64,000 nucleotides of DNA from Parachryseolinea silvisoli (GTDB lineage: Bacteria; Bacteroidota; Bacteroidia; Cytophagales; Cyclobacteriaceae), in NCBI RefSeq assembly GCF_021190955.1, contig NZ_JAIOAO010000005.1, forward strand, positions 489,609 to 553,608, written 5' to 3'. Position 1 is the first letter of the stretch, and each line of letters opens with the position of its first letter. The notes under the pieces were generated by a model. It worked only from the letters and a program-made list of their open reading frames with translations. It did not search any database and was not told the origin of the DNA. The translations under genes and the position numbers were made by a program. This document shows, piece after piece, positions 8,956 to 17,482 of the stretch.

Positions 8956-11871
8956 ATGGACCACTTTGTTTTTCCGGTTATGCACCGGAGGCTCGTCTGC
9001 TTTATTCTTGCCGTATGGCTGCCGGCCATGGCGCCGGCTTTCGCCCAGGCACCACCCGAAGGGATTCCCTACATTCGTCACTACAGCCGCCAGGACTACG
9101 GCTCATCTCCGTTTAATTGGAACATTGTACAAGACCGTCGGGGAATCGTGTACGTGGCAAACAACTACAACCTGCTACAGTTTGACGGCAACACCTGGCG
9201 CAGCACGCCGCTCCCCAATCGCACGGTAGTACGCTCACTCGCGCTCGACAAAAATGGTACGGTATATTACGGCGGTCAGGCCGACTTCGGTTACCTGCAA
9301 CCCGACGCCCATGGCGAACCGAGCTTTATGTCGCTCCGGTCGCGCATCAAGCCCGCAGACCAGGCCTTTGCCGACGTCTGGAAAATACTGGTCACCGAAC
9401 ACGGCGTCGTATTCTGTACCACCGCCGGACTCTATACCTGGCAACATGACTCCATCCAATTCTTCCCGCTGGACCCGGAAGCTGCGGGACTCACCTCCTA
9501 CTTTTATGTAAGCCGCCGTTTATTCGTCTGCCGGCAGCGCCAGGGGATTGCAGAGTTCAAGGACCAGGAGCTTGTAACGGTGCCGCACAGCGAGGCCCTC
9601 GCACGCCACAACATCACGGGCATGCTACCCGCCCCAGGCAACCGTATGCTGCTGGCGACGCAGCAACAAGGACTGTTTATGTACGATGGCTACAGCGGTT
9701 TTACACCATGGTCACCCGAAAGCACACCCTTCTTCCGCAACAATACCGTCGTATGCGCCGCCGCCGTATCCGGCGGGTACATCCTCGGATCGTCCCACCA
9801 CGGCATGCTGATGCTGAGCAACGATGGCACCCCACGACTACATTTGCACCGCGACAACGGCCTGCAGCACAACGGCATCGAGTATATATACCCCGACAAT
9901 CATGGCAATGTATGGCTGGCCTTGCGGGATGGTATCGACTACCTCGAGATCAATTCTCCCTTTACACGTCTGTCGACAGCGAGCGGACTGGCAGGTGCCG
10001 GGTTTACTTCCTGGGTAGAAGACAACCTCTTCTATGTCGGCACAAGTGAAGGACTATACTACAAGCCGTGGACTCCGAACAACAATCCACTCACACCTTC
10101 ACCCTTCCGGCTGGTAGAAGGGACTGCCGGCCAAACCTACAACTTACAAAAGATCGGCAATACGCTGCTCCTGACACACAACAACGGTGTATATACCGTG
10201 CAGGGCCAAACGGCACGACGTTGCGAGGGCCCTGCTGGAGCGTGGCTGGTACAGCCGCTCGCAAAGCGGCCGGGATATCTGCTCTGCGGCGCCTACGACG
10301 GCCTGCGCCTGTACCAGATGATCGGCGACCAGCCAACATTCCGCTGGAAGATCCGAGGCTTCGACGAGTCGTCGCGCGTCATCGAACAAGACGCTGCGGG
10401 CAACCTTTGGGTGGCGCATGGCTACCTGGGGCTATACCGCATTGCCCTGACCGAAGACTTGCGCCAGGTGCGCGATGTACAGTTCTACAACGCACGCAAC
10501 GGCTTCCCGTCAAATGTCTTTATCAATGTCTTTCAAGTCAACCACGAGCTGGTCTTTACCGGCCAACGAGGTATCTATTCGTACGACGCTGGCCGCGATA
10601 CATTTGTACCCCACGCCGCGCTGGTGGAAGCTCTTGGCGCCGGGGGCCACACACGTAAGCTGGTAGAAGACCGCGAAGGCAACATTTGGTTTGCCTCCGG
10701 TGACGACCTGGGCATCCTGCGCAAACGCAATGGCCAGCATTATGAAAGCACACGCACGATCTTCAACAAACTGCAGCGTCGTTTAGTCGGCGGCTTTGAA
10801 CATATCGCGCCGTATAATGCCCGCCATGTGATCATCGGCACAGACGACGGCTTTGTGCACTTCGACCCGGGCTTCGTTTTCGACACAGACCACACCTTCA
10901 CCACGTTGATCCGCAGCGTGACCATCACCGCCGGCGGCGACTCCCTCCTATCGGGCGGCTCGTCCGCTGATGCGACGGCAGCTACGTCTGACGATACACC
11001 CGCGCTACCTTATGCGCGCAATGCCCTTCGCTTTTCCTTCTCGGCAACGTCGTACGAAGATCCCGAGCATGTACAGTATCAGTATAGATTGGAAGGATAC
11101 GACGCACAATGGTCACCCTGGACGAAACACACCGCGCAAGCGTATGCTGACCTGCCGGAGGGGCGTTATACCTTTCATGTGAAAAGCCAGGACCTCTACC
11201 ACCGTGCCGGGTCGGAAGCGGCCTATACTTTTATTATTCTTCCTCCCTGGTATCGTTCTTACTGGGCATACGCGGGGTACCTGGTCGTATCGGCGTTGCT
11301 GTTACAGTGGAGCTACCGCAGCCTGCAACGGTCGCGGCAAAAGGCGTTGCGTCTGCAAGAGGCCACACATCAGGAAGCCGTGCTGCGCGCAGAGAAAGAG
11401 GTCATCAAGCTCAACCACGAAAAGCTGGAACATGCGCTGGCCCATAAGAATCAAGAATTGGCCTCGTCGGCGATGCATATCGTGCATAGCTTTGAAACGC
11501 TGCAAAAAGTAAAGAGTGATCTATATGCGGCGTTGGAGGCGGTGCAGGATCCCGAAGCACGCGGACATCTAAAAAGAATCCTGCGCGCCATTGCCGGAGA
11601 ATTGACGCTAGAAAACCGCTGGGAGCAATTCGAGCATCACTTCAATCAAATCCACCAGGACTTCCTGGCGCGCCTGCGGCGCGAGTATCCGGGGTTGACG
11701 CACAATGATATTAAGTTGATCTCTTATCTCAAGTTGAACTTAGCAACAAAAGAGATTGCACCCTTACTAAACCTAACGGTACGCGGCGTAGAAGCCAGCC
11801 GTTACCGAATCCGAAAGAAGATGAATCTGGATCCACATGTGAATCTGACAGATTTTATTTTGCGATACTAA
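8956..11871 (+). CDS. One-component sensor: two-component-type propeller, Y_Y_Y domain, TM, coiled coil and LuxR-type HTH
   Basis: A 971-residue membrane regulator. A signal peptide (ending FAQ near residue 31) leads to a long propeller-repeat periplasmic region (about 45-660; blades such as NIWFASGDDLGILR), then a Y_Y_Y (triple tyrosine) domain at about 690-765, one membrane helix at about 770-793, a cytoplasmic coiled coil (about 795-880) and a C-terminal LuxR/GerE-type HTH with LKLNLATKEIAPLLNLTV near residue 920. There is no HisKA, HATPase or receiver domain, so a periplasmic oligosaccharide signal would pass directly to the DNA-binding domain. Such proteins usually control neighbouring polysaccharide genes; the adjacent GH16 gene is a plausible target. 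The role is inferred, the architecture is clear. Confidence 0.9.
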   Translation: MDHFVFPVMHRRLVCFILAVWLPAMAPAFAQAPPEGIPYIRHYSRQDYGSSPFNWNIVQDRRGIVYVANNYNLLQFDGNTWRSTPLPNRTVVRSLALDKNGTVYYGGQADFGYLQPDAHGEPSFMSLRSRIKPADQAFADVWKILVTEHGVVFCTTAGLYTWQHDSIQFFPLDPEAAGLTSYFYVSRRLFVCRQRQGIAEFKDQELVTVPHSEALARHNITGMLPAPGNRMLLATQQQGLFMYDGYSGFTPWSPESTPFFRNNTVVCAAAVSGGYILGSSHHGMLMLSNDGTPRLHLHRDNGLQHNGIEYIYPDNHGNVWLALRDGIDYLEINSPFTRLSTASGLAGAGFTSWVEDNLFYVGTSEGLYYKPWTPNNNPLTPSPFRLVEGTAGQTYNLQKIGNTLLLTHNNGVYTVQGQTARRCEGPAGAWLVQPLAKRPGYLLCGAYDGLRLYQMIGDQPTFRWKIRGFDESSRVIEQDAAGNLWVAHGYLGLYRIALTEDLRQVRDVQFYNARNGFPSNVFINVFQVNHELVFTGQRGIYSYDAGRDTFVPHAALVEALGAGGHTRKLVEDREGNIWFASGDDLGILRKRNGQHYESTRTIFNKLQRRLVGGFEHIAPYNARHVIIGTDDGFVHFDPGFVFDTDHTFTTLIRSVTITAGGDSLLSGGSSADATAATSDDTPALPYARNALRFSFSATSYEDPEHVQYQYRLEGYDAQWSPWTKHTAQAYADLPEGRYTFHVKSQDLYHRAGSEAAYTFIILPPWYRSYWAYAGYLVVSALLLQWSYRSLQRSRQKALRLQEATHQEAVLRAEKEVIKLNHEKLEHALAHKNQELASSAMHIVHSFETLQKVKSDLYAALEAVQDPEARGHLKRILRAIAGELTLENRWEQFEHHFNQIHQDFLARLRREYPGLTHNDIKLISYLKLNLATKEIAPLLNLTVRGVEASRYRIRKKMNLDPHVNLTDFILRY

Positions 11872-11974
11872 TATCGAGTTTGCCTTGGGTGTTACTATAT
11901 TGGGCTGTCCACGGCAGTCTGAAGACTGGCGGGCAGTATTTGTGAAGTATGAATTAGACTCGCGTATTAATGTG

Positions 11975-13918
11975 TTACTTGTTAAGCTCCGTCAACCGCT
12001 CCTCAAACGGCGAAGCCGGCAACCCTTCACGATTAATAAGATTCGCCCTCGCAGGATTATCCCCCCAAGCATACCGAATATATACCGGCCGTTCAACAAG
12101 CTCACAAGAAACCACAACTTCGTTATTATTAACGATCCTGGCCTCAGCCCATTTAAATACCTTGTCAGCACCCGCTACAGCAAACTGTCCCGGCGCCTCG
12201 CCATCACGCGTCGTCAATCCTGTACCCGTCTCACGAAACGAGAGAATAACCGATCGCCCCTGCACCCGCGCCTGTTGAAATACAGGCCCCGAGCTCACAA
12301 CTTGCTTATCATCATACACCAACCTCCGCGCCGCCAATGCCAATCGCTCACCAATAGGCCTTTTATTACCGGGATGGATATCATTCCATTCTCCCAGATC
12401 GATCGTAACAACCATTGCGGTACGCGGCACGCGCAGCGTCTGACGCTGTGCCTCCCGCAAAGAAGCCCACTGACTCTCCGCCGGCAGGTAGTTCACTTCG
12501 TTAAAGTTGGGGAGCTGCACAAACAAAAACGGCAGATCATCACGCTGCCATTGGTGACGCCAGTCGGCCATCAATGCTGAAAGAAGCCCGCTATATTCCC
12601 CGGCACCGCCGGTATTGCTCTCTCCCTGGTACCAAACTACGCCCTTAATAGCATACGACGTCAGCGGTGCCACCATCCCATTAAACAACGCCGCGGGTTG
12701 AGAACGTAGCGGTATCGTTGCGCCAACGGGTTCGGGTACATGAAAGACGACGTCAACCGTATATCGCCAATAGCCTGTCAGATCGACCGTGTCATTCTCT
12801 ACGATCAGTCGATACGGCTTATCCGGCACGAAGCCGCCTTTGCCATGATAGTTCGTCACACGCACTGTCAATGTATTCAGGCCTTCCTTTAACACCCCTG
12901 CAGGCACCCGGTAACGGCGCTGCGGATATTGATACCCCGTATGGCCAACAACCACGCCGTTGACATCCACATCATCGGCATCAACGATACGTCCCAGCGC
13001 CAAACGCGCCGCTTTTCCGGCAGCCGATGCAGGCAACATGATCTCCCGGCGATAACGTACAATACCATCAAGATCCTGGATTCCTTGATCCTCCCAATAT
13101 CCAGGCACATAAATCGTACGCCAATCCTTTGGCTTCGTCTCGCCCGGCGCCGTCGCCGAAAATCCAGCCTCCGAACGAACAGCACGCTCCCAGGCATCGT
13201 GACGCGCTGCTGCATCCCGGTTCATACGATTAACGTATACGCTATCTTTATTTTGCTGAAGAATAGCCGTTGTTGTGGGAAATGCACGCAGTCCTTCTTC
13301 ACTCGTCCATGCTTCAACCGGCGTTCCTCCCACACTGGTATTAATGATCCCGATCGGCACACGATATTTTTCGTATAATGCCCGCGCAAAGAAGTAGGCA
13401 ACCACCGAGAAGCCCTTCACATCGGATGGATTCGCGGACTTCCACCGGCCACCCGACAGCGCTTCACGAGGTCCCTGTAGAGCGGCCGCCACCGGCACCG
13501 TGAAGTTTCGAATCTGGGGATAGTTTGCTTGTCTTATCTCTTGCGCATAACGCTCCTCGTGTAACGCCAGGGAGTGCACCATATTGGATTGCCCTGCACA
13601 GAGCCATACATCACCGGCCAGGATATTACGCAAGGTGATCTTATTGCTGCCTTGAATATAGAGCGTGTAGGGACCGCCCGTCTGTAAGGGCGCTATCCAA
13701 ACCGCCCACTTACCGTCCACCCCCGCCGTCGCGTTGTATCGCTTCTTGTTCAGCATCACCTGTATACGCTCCCCCGGCGACGCCCATCCCCAAATCTTTA
13801 ACCGGGTGTCGCGTTGTACGACCATGCTGTCGCGTACGATGGCGGGCAATCGTACCTGTGCCGATACCTGCAGGTTGCTCAGCAGACAGATTGCAAAAAC
13901 AACGATGATCCACCGCAT
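11975..13918 (-). CDS. Sialate O-acetylesterase-like carbohydrate esterase (SASA family)
   Basis: I place the start at ATG 13918 (647 residues) because MRWIIVVFAICLLSNLQVSA is a clean signal peptide and the upstream gene's TAA ends at 13920, leaving a 1-nt gap that suggests translational coupling; an in-frame start at 14008 would lie inside that gene. The protein has WLCAGQSNMV (serine nucleophile block) and GVVWYQGESN, signatures of the SGNH-like sialate O-acetylesterases, with a beta-sandwich insertion between them. In PULs for plant glycans this family usually removes acetyl groups from hemicellulose rather than from sialic acid. Being co-directional with GH35-like, SusD and SusC genes, it likely de-acetylates xylan-type substrates. 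Confidence 0.88.
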   Translation of the reverse strand: MRWIIVVFAICLLSNLQVSAQVRLPAIVRDSMVVQRDTRLKIWGWASPGERIQVMLNKKRYNATAGVDGKWAVWIAPLQTGGPYTLYIQGSNKITLRNILAGDVWLCAGQSNMVHSLALHEERYAQEIRQANYPQIRNFTVPVAAALQGPREALSGGRWKSANPSDVKGFSVVAYFFARALYEKYRVPIGIINTSVGGTPVEAWTSEEGLRAFPTTTAILQQNKDSVYVNRMNRDAAARHDAWERAVRSEAGFSATAPGETKPKDWRTIYVPGYWEDQGIQDLDGIVRYRREIMLPASAAGKAARLALGRIVDADDVDVNGVVVGHTGYQYPQRRYRVPAGVLKEGLNTLTVRVTNYHGKGGFVPDKPYRLIVENDTVDLTGYWRYTVDVVFHVPEPVGATIPLRSQPAALFNGMVAPLTSYAIKGVVWYQGESNTGGAGEYSGLLSALMADWRHQWQRDDLPFLFVQLPNFNEVNYLPAESQWASLREAQRQTLRVPRTAMVVTIDLGEWNDIHPGNKRPIGERLALAARRLVYDDKQVVSSGPVFQQARVQGRSVILSFRETGTGLTTRDGEAPGQFAVAGADKVFKWAEARIVNNNEVVVSCELVERPVYIRYAWGDNPARANLINREGLPASPFEERLTELNK

Positions 13919-13919
13919 C

Positions 13920-15548
13920 TTATTTATACTGGTATAATGACAATTTCTGTATTCCATACTCGCCGACGGGAAAGCGCAGATGCCGCCCCTGGTGGCTTTG
14001 ATCACCATTCATCGTGCGACCGGGTACCCAACGGTCCCCGCGATATTCACCCTCTTCGATGCTGAGAATGCCGGCTCTGCCTTTGTTCGGTTGCGCCGAA
14101 ACAAAGCTAAGAACAATACCGGTGCCGGCCACAACAAACTCATCGGGTGCCGTTTGGATAATCAGCCCACCCGCCTGAGGCCAGGCCGCCTCCTTCGCAC
14201 CGGGTGACCATCCCAATGTATAGTCATGCTTTACAATAAAGGTATAGTTCCCAAACGTGAGCGTATCGGTATCCGCGTGCTTATCGAGCAGCACGCCATC
14301 CAGTGTCGGTTTGCCCTGGTGCTGGCAGAGCAGTGGCATCAACTGGTTGAGAACCTGGTAGCTCTTACCGATCGGCTCGTTTTCCGGTGTATCGGTCGAC
14401 TCAATGGAGAACGGCGAAAAGCCAATAGCCTGGTAGTGGCCGAGTGCATAAAACACCTTCGCCGACACAGACGGTTCGAACCGTATCTCCGGAATAAACA
14501 ACGCATTATCCGGACGCGTGTACAGGTCGTTCCAATGGATAAAATCAGGATTATAAAAATCGGGGGACAGCAAGTCGATGGCAGGCGTGGCCGCCTTCCA
14601 AATGTCGATGATGTGCGGCAGCGGGCCTCCACTCGGATAATCACCCGGTTTTACATTGGGCCGGTTTAGCGCGGCATTGACAAACATCGGCAATGGGTAT
14701 ACTTTCTTACCCTCCAGCGCTACCTGGTTAGCAAAGATGGCAAAATGCCAGGCGATAAACATTTCGTCAGTTGCCAGGCCCTTTCCAAATACTTCCTCCC
14801 AGGTGCCGGTTGTTCGGGAACCGTTCTTTCTCCAGGCTTCCGCCAACGCTGGTGTGAGATTCTTTTTGTGTTCCTGCAGGTATTGCATCAACGGCGCAGG
14901 TACAGGCTGGTGAAAAGCCTTCGTCGCTTCCGGATGATGATCGCGGGCACTGGGCAACATACCGATCTCGTTCTCCACCTGGATCATGATGACGGTTTGG
15001 TATTTCTCATCCTGTTCACGGATGTGCTTCATCAGGGCGCGAAAGGCATCCACGTCGGCGCGCAGGTTGTTGGCGCTAAACGGCGTAAGGATCTCCTGTG
15101 CCTGACCCCGTTCGCTGTATGCACGGGGGTACGTCTTGTAATCTTTCTTGACCCACGCCGGCACATAGCACGACATGCTATTCTTCCAGCTACCAAACCA
15201 CAGAAAGACCAGCTTTATACCATGCTGGCGTGCGCCGACCAGCAAACTATCGACCATCGTAAAATCAAATTTTCCCTGGGCCGGCTCGATCAGCTCCCAA
15301 TATACCGGTGCGAGCACCGTGTTACAGTGCATAGCCTGGAGCTTTTTCCAAAGGGGACGCATGTAGTCGGCGCTGGACGCGCTGGAGTTGCCTAATTCGC
15401 CACCGAGTACTAAGAAGGGTTTTCCGTTTACCACCAGGTGGCCGGCGGAGCCCTGACGCCGTAAGGACGGCAGCGGCTGCGCCCCGGTGGTAACGGCCGC
15501 GCCGGCAAGTATAACGAGTATGCAGTATATAAACAGCTGTTTCACCAT
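13920..15548 (-). CDS. GH35-like glycosidase with DUF5597-type C-terminus
   Basis: A 542-residue protein with a signal peptide (MVKQLFIYCILVILAGAAV, cleavage near residue 23). The GH35-like TIM barrel shows MIQVENEIGM near residue 198, where the second Glu is the expected acid/base, and a later PEIRFEP that fits the nucleophile strand. The C-terminal beta domain resembles the DUF5597 extension of Bacteroidota beta-galactosidase-like enzymes. Predicted role: exo-removal of beta-linked galactose or a related sugar from hemicellulose side chains in the periplasm. It sits between SusD and the esterase, separated from SusD by a hairpin terminator. The exact linkage specificity is uncertain. Confidence 0.85.
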   Translation of the reverse strand: MVKQLFIYCILVILAGAAVTTGAQPLPSLRRQGSAGHLVVNGKPFLVLGGELGNSSASSADYMRPLWKKLQAMHCNTVLAPVYWELIEPAQGKFDFTMVDSLLVGARQHGIKLVFLWFGSWKNSMSCYVPAWVKKDYKTYPRAYSERGQAQEILTPFSANNLRADVDAFRALMKHIREQDEKYQTVIMIQVENEIGMLPSARDHHPEATKAFHQPVPAPLMQYLQEHKKNLTPALAEAWRKNGSRTTGTWEEVFGKGLATDEMFIAWHFAIFANQVALEGKKVYPLPMFVNAALNRPNVKPGDYPSGGPLPHIIDIWKAATPAIDLLSPDFYNPDFIHWNDLYTRPDNALFIPEIRFEPSVSAKVFYALGHYQAIGFSPFSIESTDTPENEPIGKSYQVLNQLMPLLCQHQGKPTLDGVLLDKHADTDTLTFGNYTFIVKHDYTLGWSPGAKEAAWPQAGGLIIQTAPDEFVVAGTGIVLSFVSAQPNKGRAGILSIEEGEYRGDRWVPGRTMNGDQSHQGRHLRFPVGEYGIQKLSLYQYK

Positions 15549-15561
15549 AAGGAAGATACGT

Positions 15562-15597
15562 TAAAAAACGTGAAGGAAGGTAACGACCTTCCTTCAC
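15562..15597 (-). terminator. Intrinsic terminator between susD and the GH35-like gene
   Basis: A perfect 11-bp stem, GTGAAGGAAGG (15570-15580) with CCTTCCTTCAC (15587-15597), 6-nt loop. On the minus strand it is followed by GTTTTTT. It lies inside the presumed susC-susD-enzyme operon and probably gives partial termination, keeping SusCD transcripts more abundant than enzyme transcripts. Confidence 0.8.
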
Positions 15598-15632
15598 ACT
15601 AAACGCCAAAGGGGTAAGCGGTAACAGTTCCG

Positions 15633-17465
15633 TTAATATAGGGGGTTTTGATATTTGGCTTTGTCCGGGTCGGATATCCGGTCAAGCTGACTTTGCGGAA
15701 TCGGGCGCAGCACATGGTGCGGCTGAATATTGGCCGCATCGACGTTACGCGTCGGCACGCGGTCCAGCAGCTTGCCGCGGGCCGCAAGATCGGGCCAACG
15801 GGAATGCTCGCCGGCCAGCTCGCGGGTGCGCTCATCGAGTATAAAGTCAATGTTTATATCGTCAGCGGTCACTTCCATGGCGGAATAACGATTATCGATC
15901 TCCTCCGGCGTCAGTCCCGGGCGATACGCCGCACGGCGCTTCAGCACGTTGATCAGGTCGGCAGCCTCGCCCGGCTGGCCCAGAAGCATGGCCGCTTCGG
16001 CCGCCAGCAGATAGGTCTCTGCAAAGCGGCTTACCGGCAGCGGTCTGCCAGACGCATCCTGGAAGTTAGCCCGCTGTACACTTTGAAACTTCTTGAGACT
16101 CGGATAGATCAGGTTGGTCCGGTTGGTGTTGGTATAAAATTCACCTGGACCAAAGACCCGATATTTTTTCTTTTGGACACCGGTCAACGCTTTCAACGAA
16201 TCGGCCTCGCGGTCCGTCTTCGTCAGGTAAAAGGCGGTGTCGCCAATCGCTAACCCGATTACATTCAGTCGATTCACGTAAGTAGCGGGCGGCGTAGCCG
16301 ATACAGACCGTGCATACCACACCATGCGGAAGGAATTGTCAAAGCGGCTGTCGTTCTTCTTGTCGGCAAAAGCCGTCTCGAAAAGCCATTTGGTCGGCGC
16401 GAACCGGCGCAGGGGACGCCCATACTCCAGCGGGCGGCCATCGATATAAGCTTGCGTGGACGGCGGCGTAGTCGTAGGATCAAAGACAAAGATCGGCCCC
16501 TGGTAATTAGAATTAAACATGTTGTTAGTCATATTCGCCTTGTTGGCGAAGTCGGTCGAGGGGTCGATCATTTCGTTCGCGGTATTGTTCTTCGGCAGAC
16601 GCTCGACGGCGTACATAATCTCTGCGTTGTAGTCATTCCCTTCGCGGAATACATCGGCAAAATTCTCCAACAACGCCACACCATATGTGTCCTTACCGTC
16701 GATCAGTTGTATGGCCGTATTGTATGCGTTCTGAAAGTCTGAAGGCTGTCTGGCGGCGGAATAGCCCCGGTATAGATATACCTTTGCCAGCAGGTGCAGC
16801 GCGGCGGATTTCGACAAGCTGAAGGCTCTTTCCGGACGCTTCGCCGGCAAGTTCTCCACAGCGAAGGTCAGGTCGTCAATCATAGCCTGGTAATTCTTTA
16901 CCAGCAAATCGTCCACCGGCAACCGGTTAAAGGCGGACGTCGGCAGGTCGTTAAACTGGAGCTCGCCCGAACCCAGGTCGAGCGGTACCGCACCGAACTG
17001 CGTTACCAGCAAATAATAATAATGCGCACGCAGGTAATGGGCTTCCGCTACCCAGGCGAGTCTGTCCGCCTCCCTCACGTCAATGAGCTCTTCCGGTTTC
17101 AGGTTAATGATCAGGTTGAGGGTATTGATGTGCCAGAAATTGTTATTCCAGGGCGTAAGCAAGTCGCCTTCGGATGTACTGACGTTATAGACATTCAGCG
17201 GCGAGCTGATAGCCTGGTCGCCGTTGGTCCATTCGTCGGTACCAAATACGTTGATGTCCAGGGCGCCGATAGGCCCATAGTTGAAGCGCATGCCTGCATA
17301 CCCGGTAACGACAGCCGAACGAAAACCGCCCGAAGTCTTAAAGTAATCCGCCGTAAACGTGGTATAGGGATTTTCCTCCAGGATCTCATTGCACGCCACG
17401 GTCGACAGCAGTGTTACCAACACCAGGCAGCGTGACGAGGGTATAAGTTTATTCAAGAATTTCAT
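15633..17465 (-). CDS. SusD/RagB-like surface glycan-binding lipoprotein
   Basis: A 610-residue SusD-family lipoprotein. The signal peptide ends in the lipobox STVAC (Cys near residue 25), followed by NEILEENP, a common SusD opening. The helical TPR-like core includes LRAHYYYLLVTQFGAVPLDL, and the C-terminal region has the usual RFAETYLLAAEAAM and LDERTREL blocks. It would bind hemicellulose oligosaccharides at the cell surface and cap the SusC channel. It follows SusC by 17 bp on the same strand, and the neighbouring GH67/GH43/esterase genes suggest a xylan-type ligand. Confidence 0.93.
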   Translation of the reverse strand: MKFLNKLIPSSRCLVLVTLLSTVACNEILEENPYTTFTADYFKTSGGFRSAVVTGYAGMRFNYGPIGALDINVFGTDEWTNGDQAISSPLNVYNVSTSEGDLLTPWNNNFWHINTLNLIINLKPEELIDVREADRLAWVAEAHYLRAHYYYLLVTQFGAVPLDLGSGELQFNDLPTSAFNRLPVDDLLVKNYQAMIDDLTFAVENLPAKRPERAFSLSKSAALHLLAKVYLYRGYSAARQPSDFQNAYNTAIQLIDGKDTYGVALLENFADVFREGNDYNAEIMYAVERLPKNNTANEMIDPSTDFANKANMTNNMFNSNYQGPIFVFDPTTTPPSTQAYIDGRPLEYGRPLRRFAPTKWLFETAFADKKNDSRFDNSFRMVWYARSVSATPPATYVNRLNVIGLAIGDTAFYLTKTDREADSLKALTGVQKKKYRVFGPGEFYTNTNRTNLIYPSLKKFQSVQRANFQDASGRPLPVSRFAETYLLAAEAAMLLGQPGEAADLINVLKRRAAYRPGLTPEEIDNRYSAMEVTADDINIDFILDERTRELAGEHSRWPDLAARGKLLDRVPTRNVDAANIQPHHVLRPIPQSQLDRISDPDKAKYQNPLY

Positions 17466-17482
17466 AAACCAATATTTTTGTG

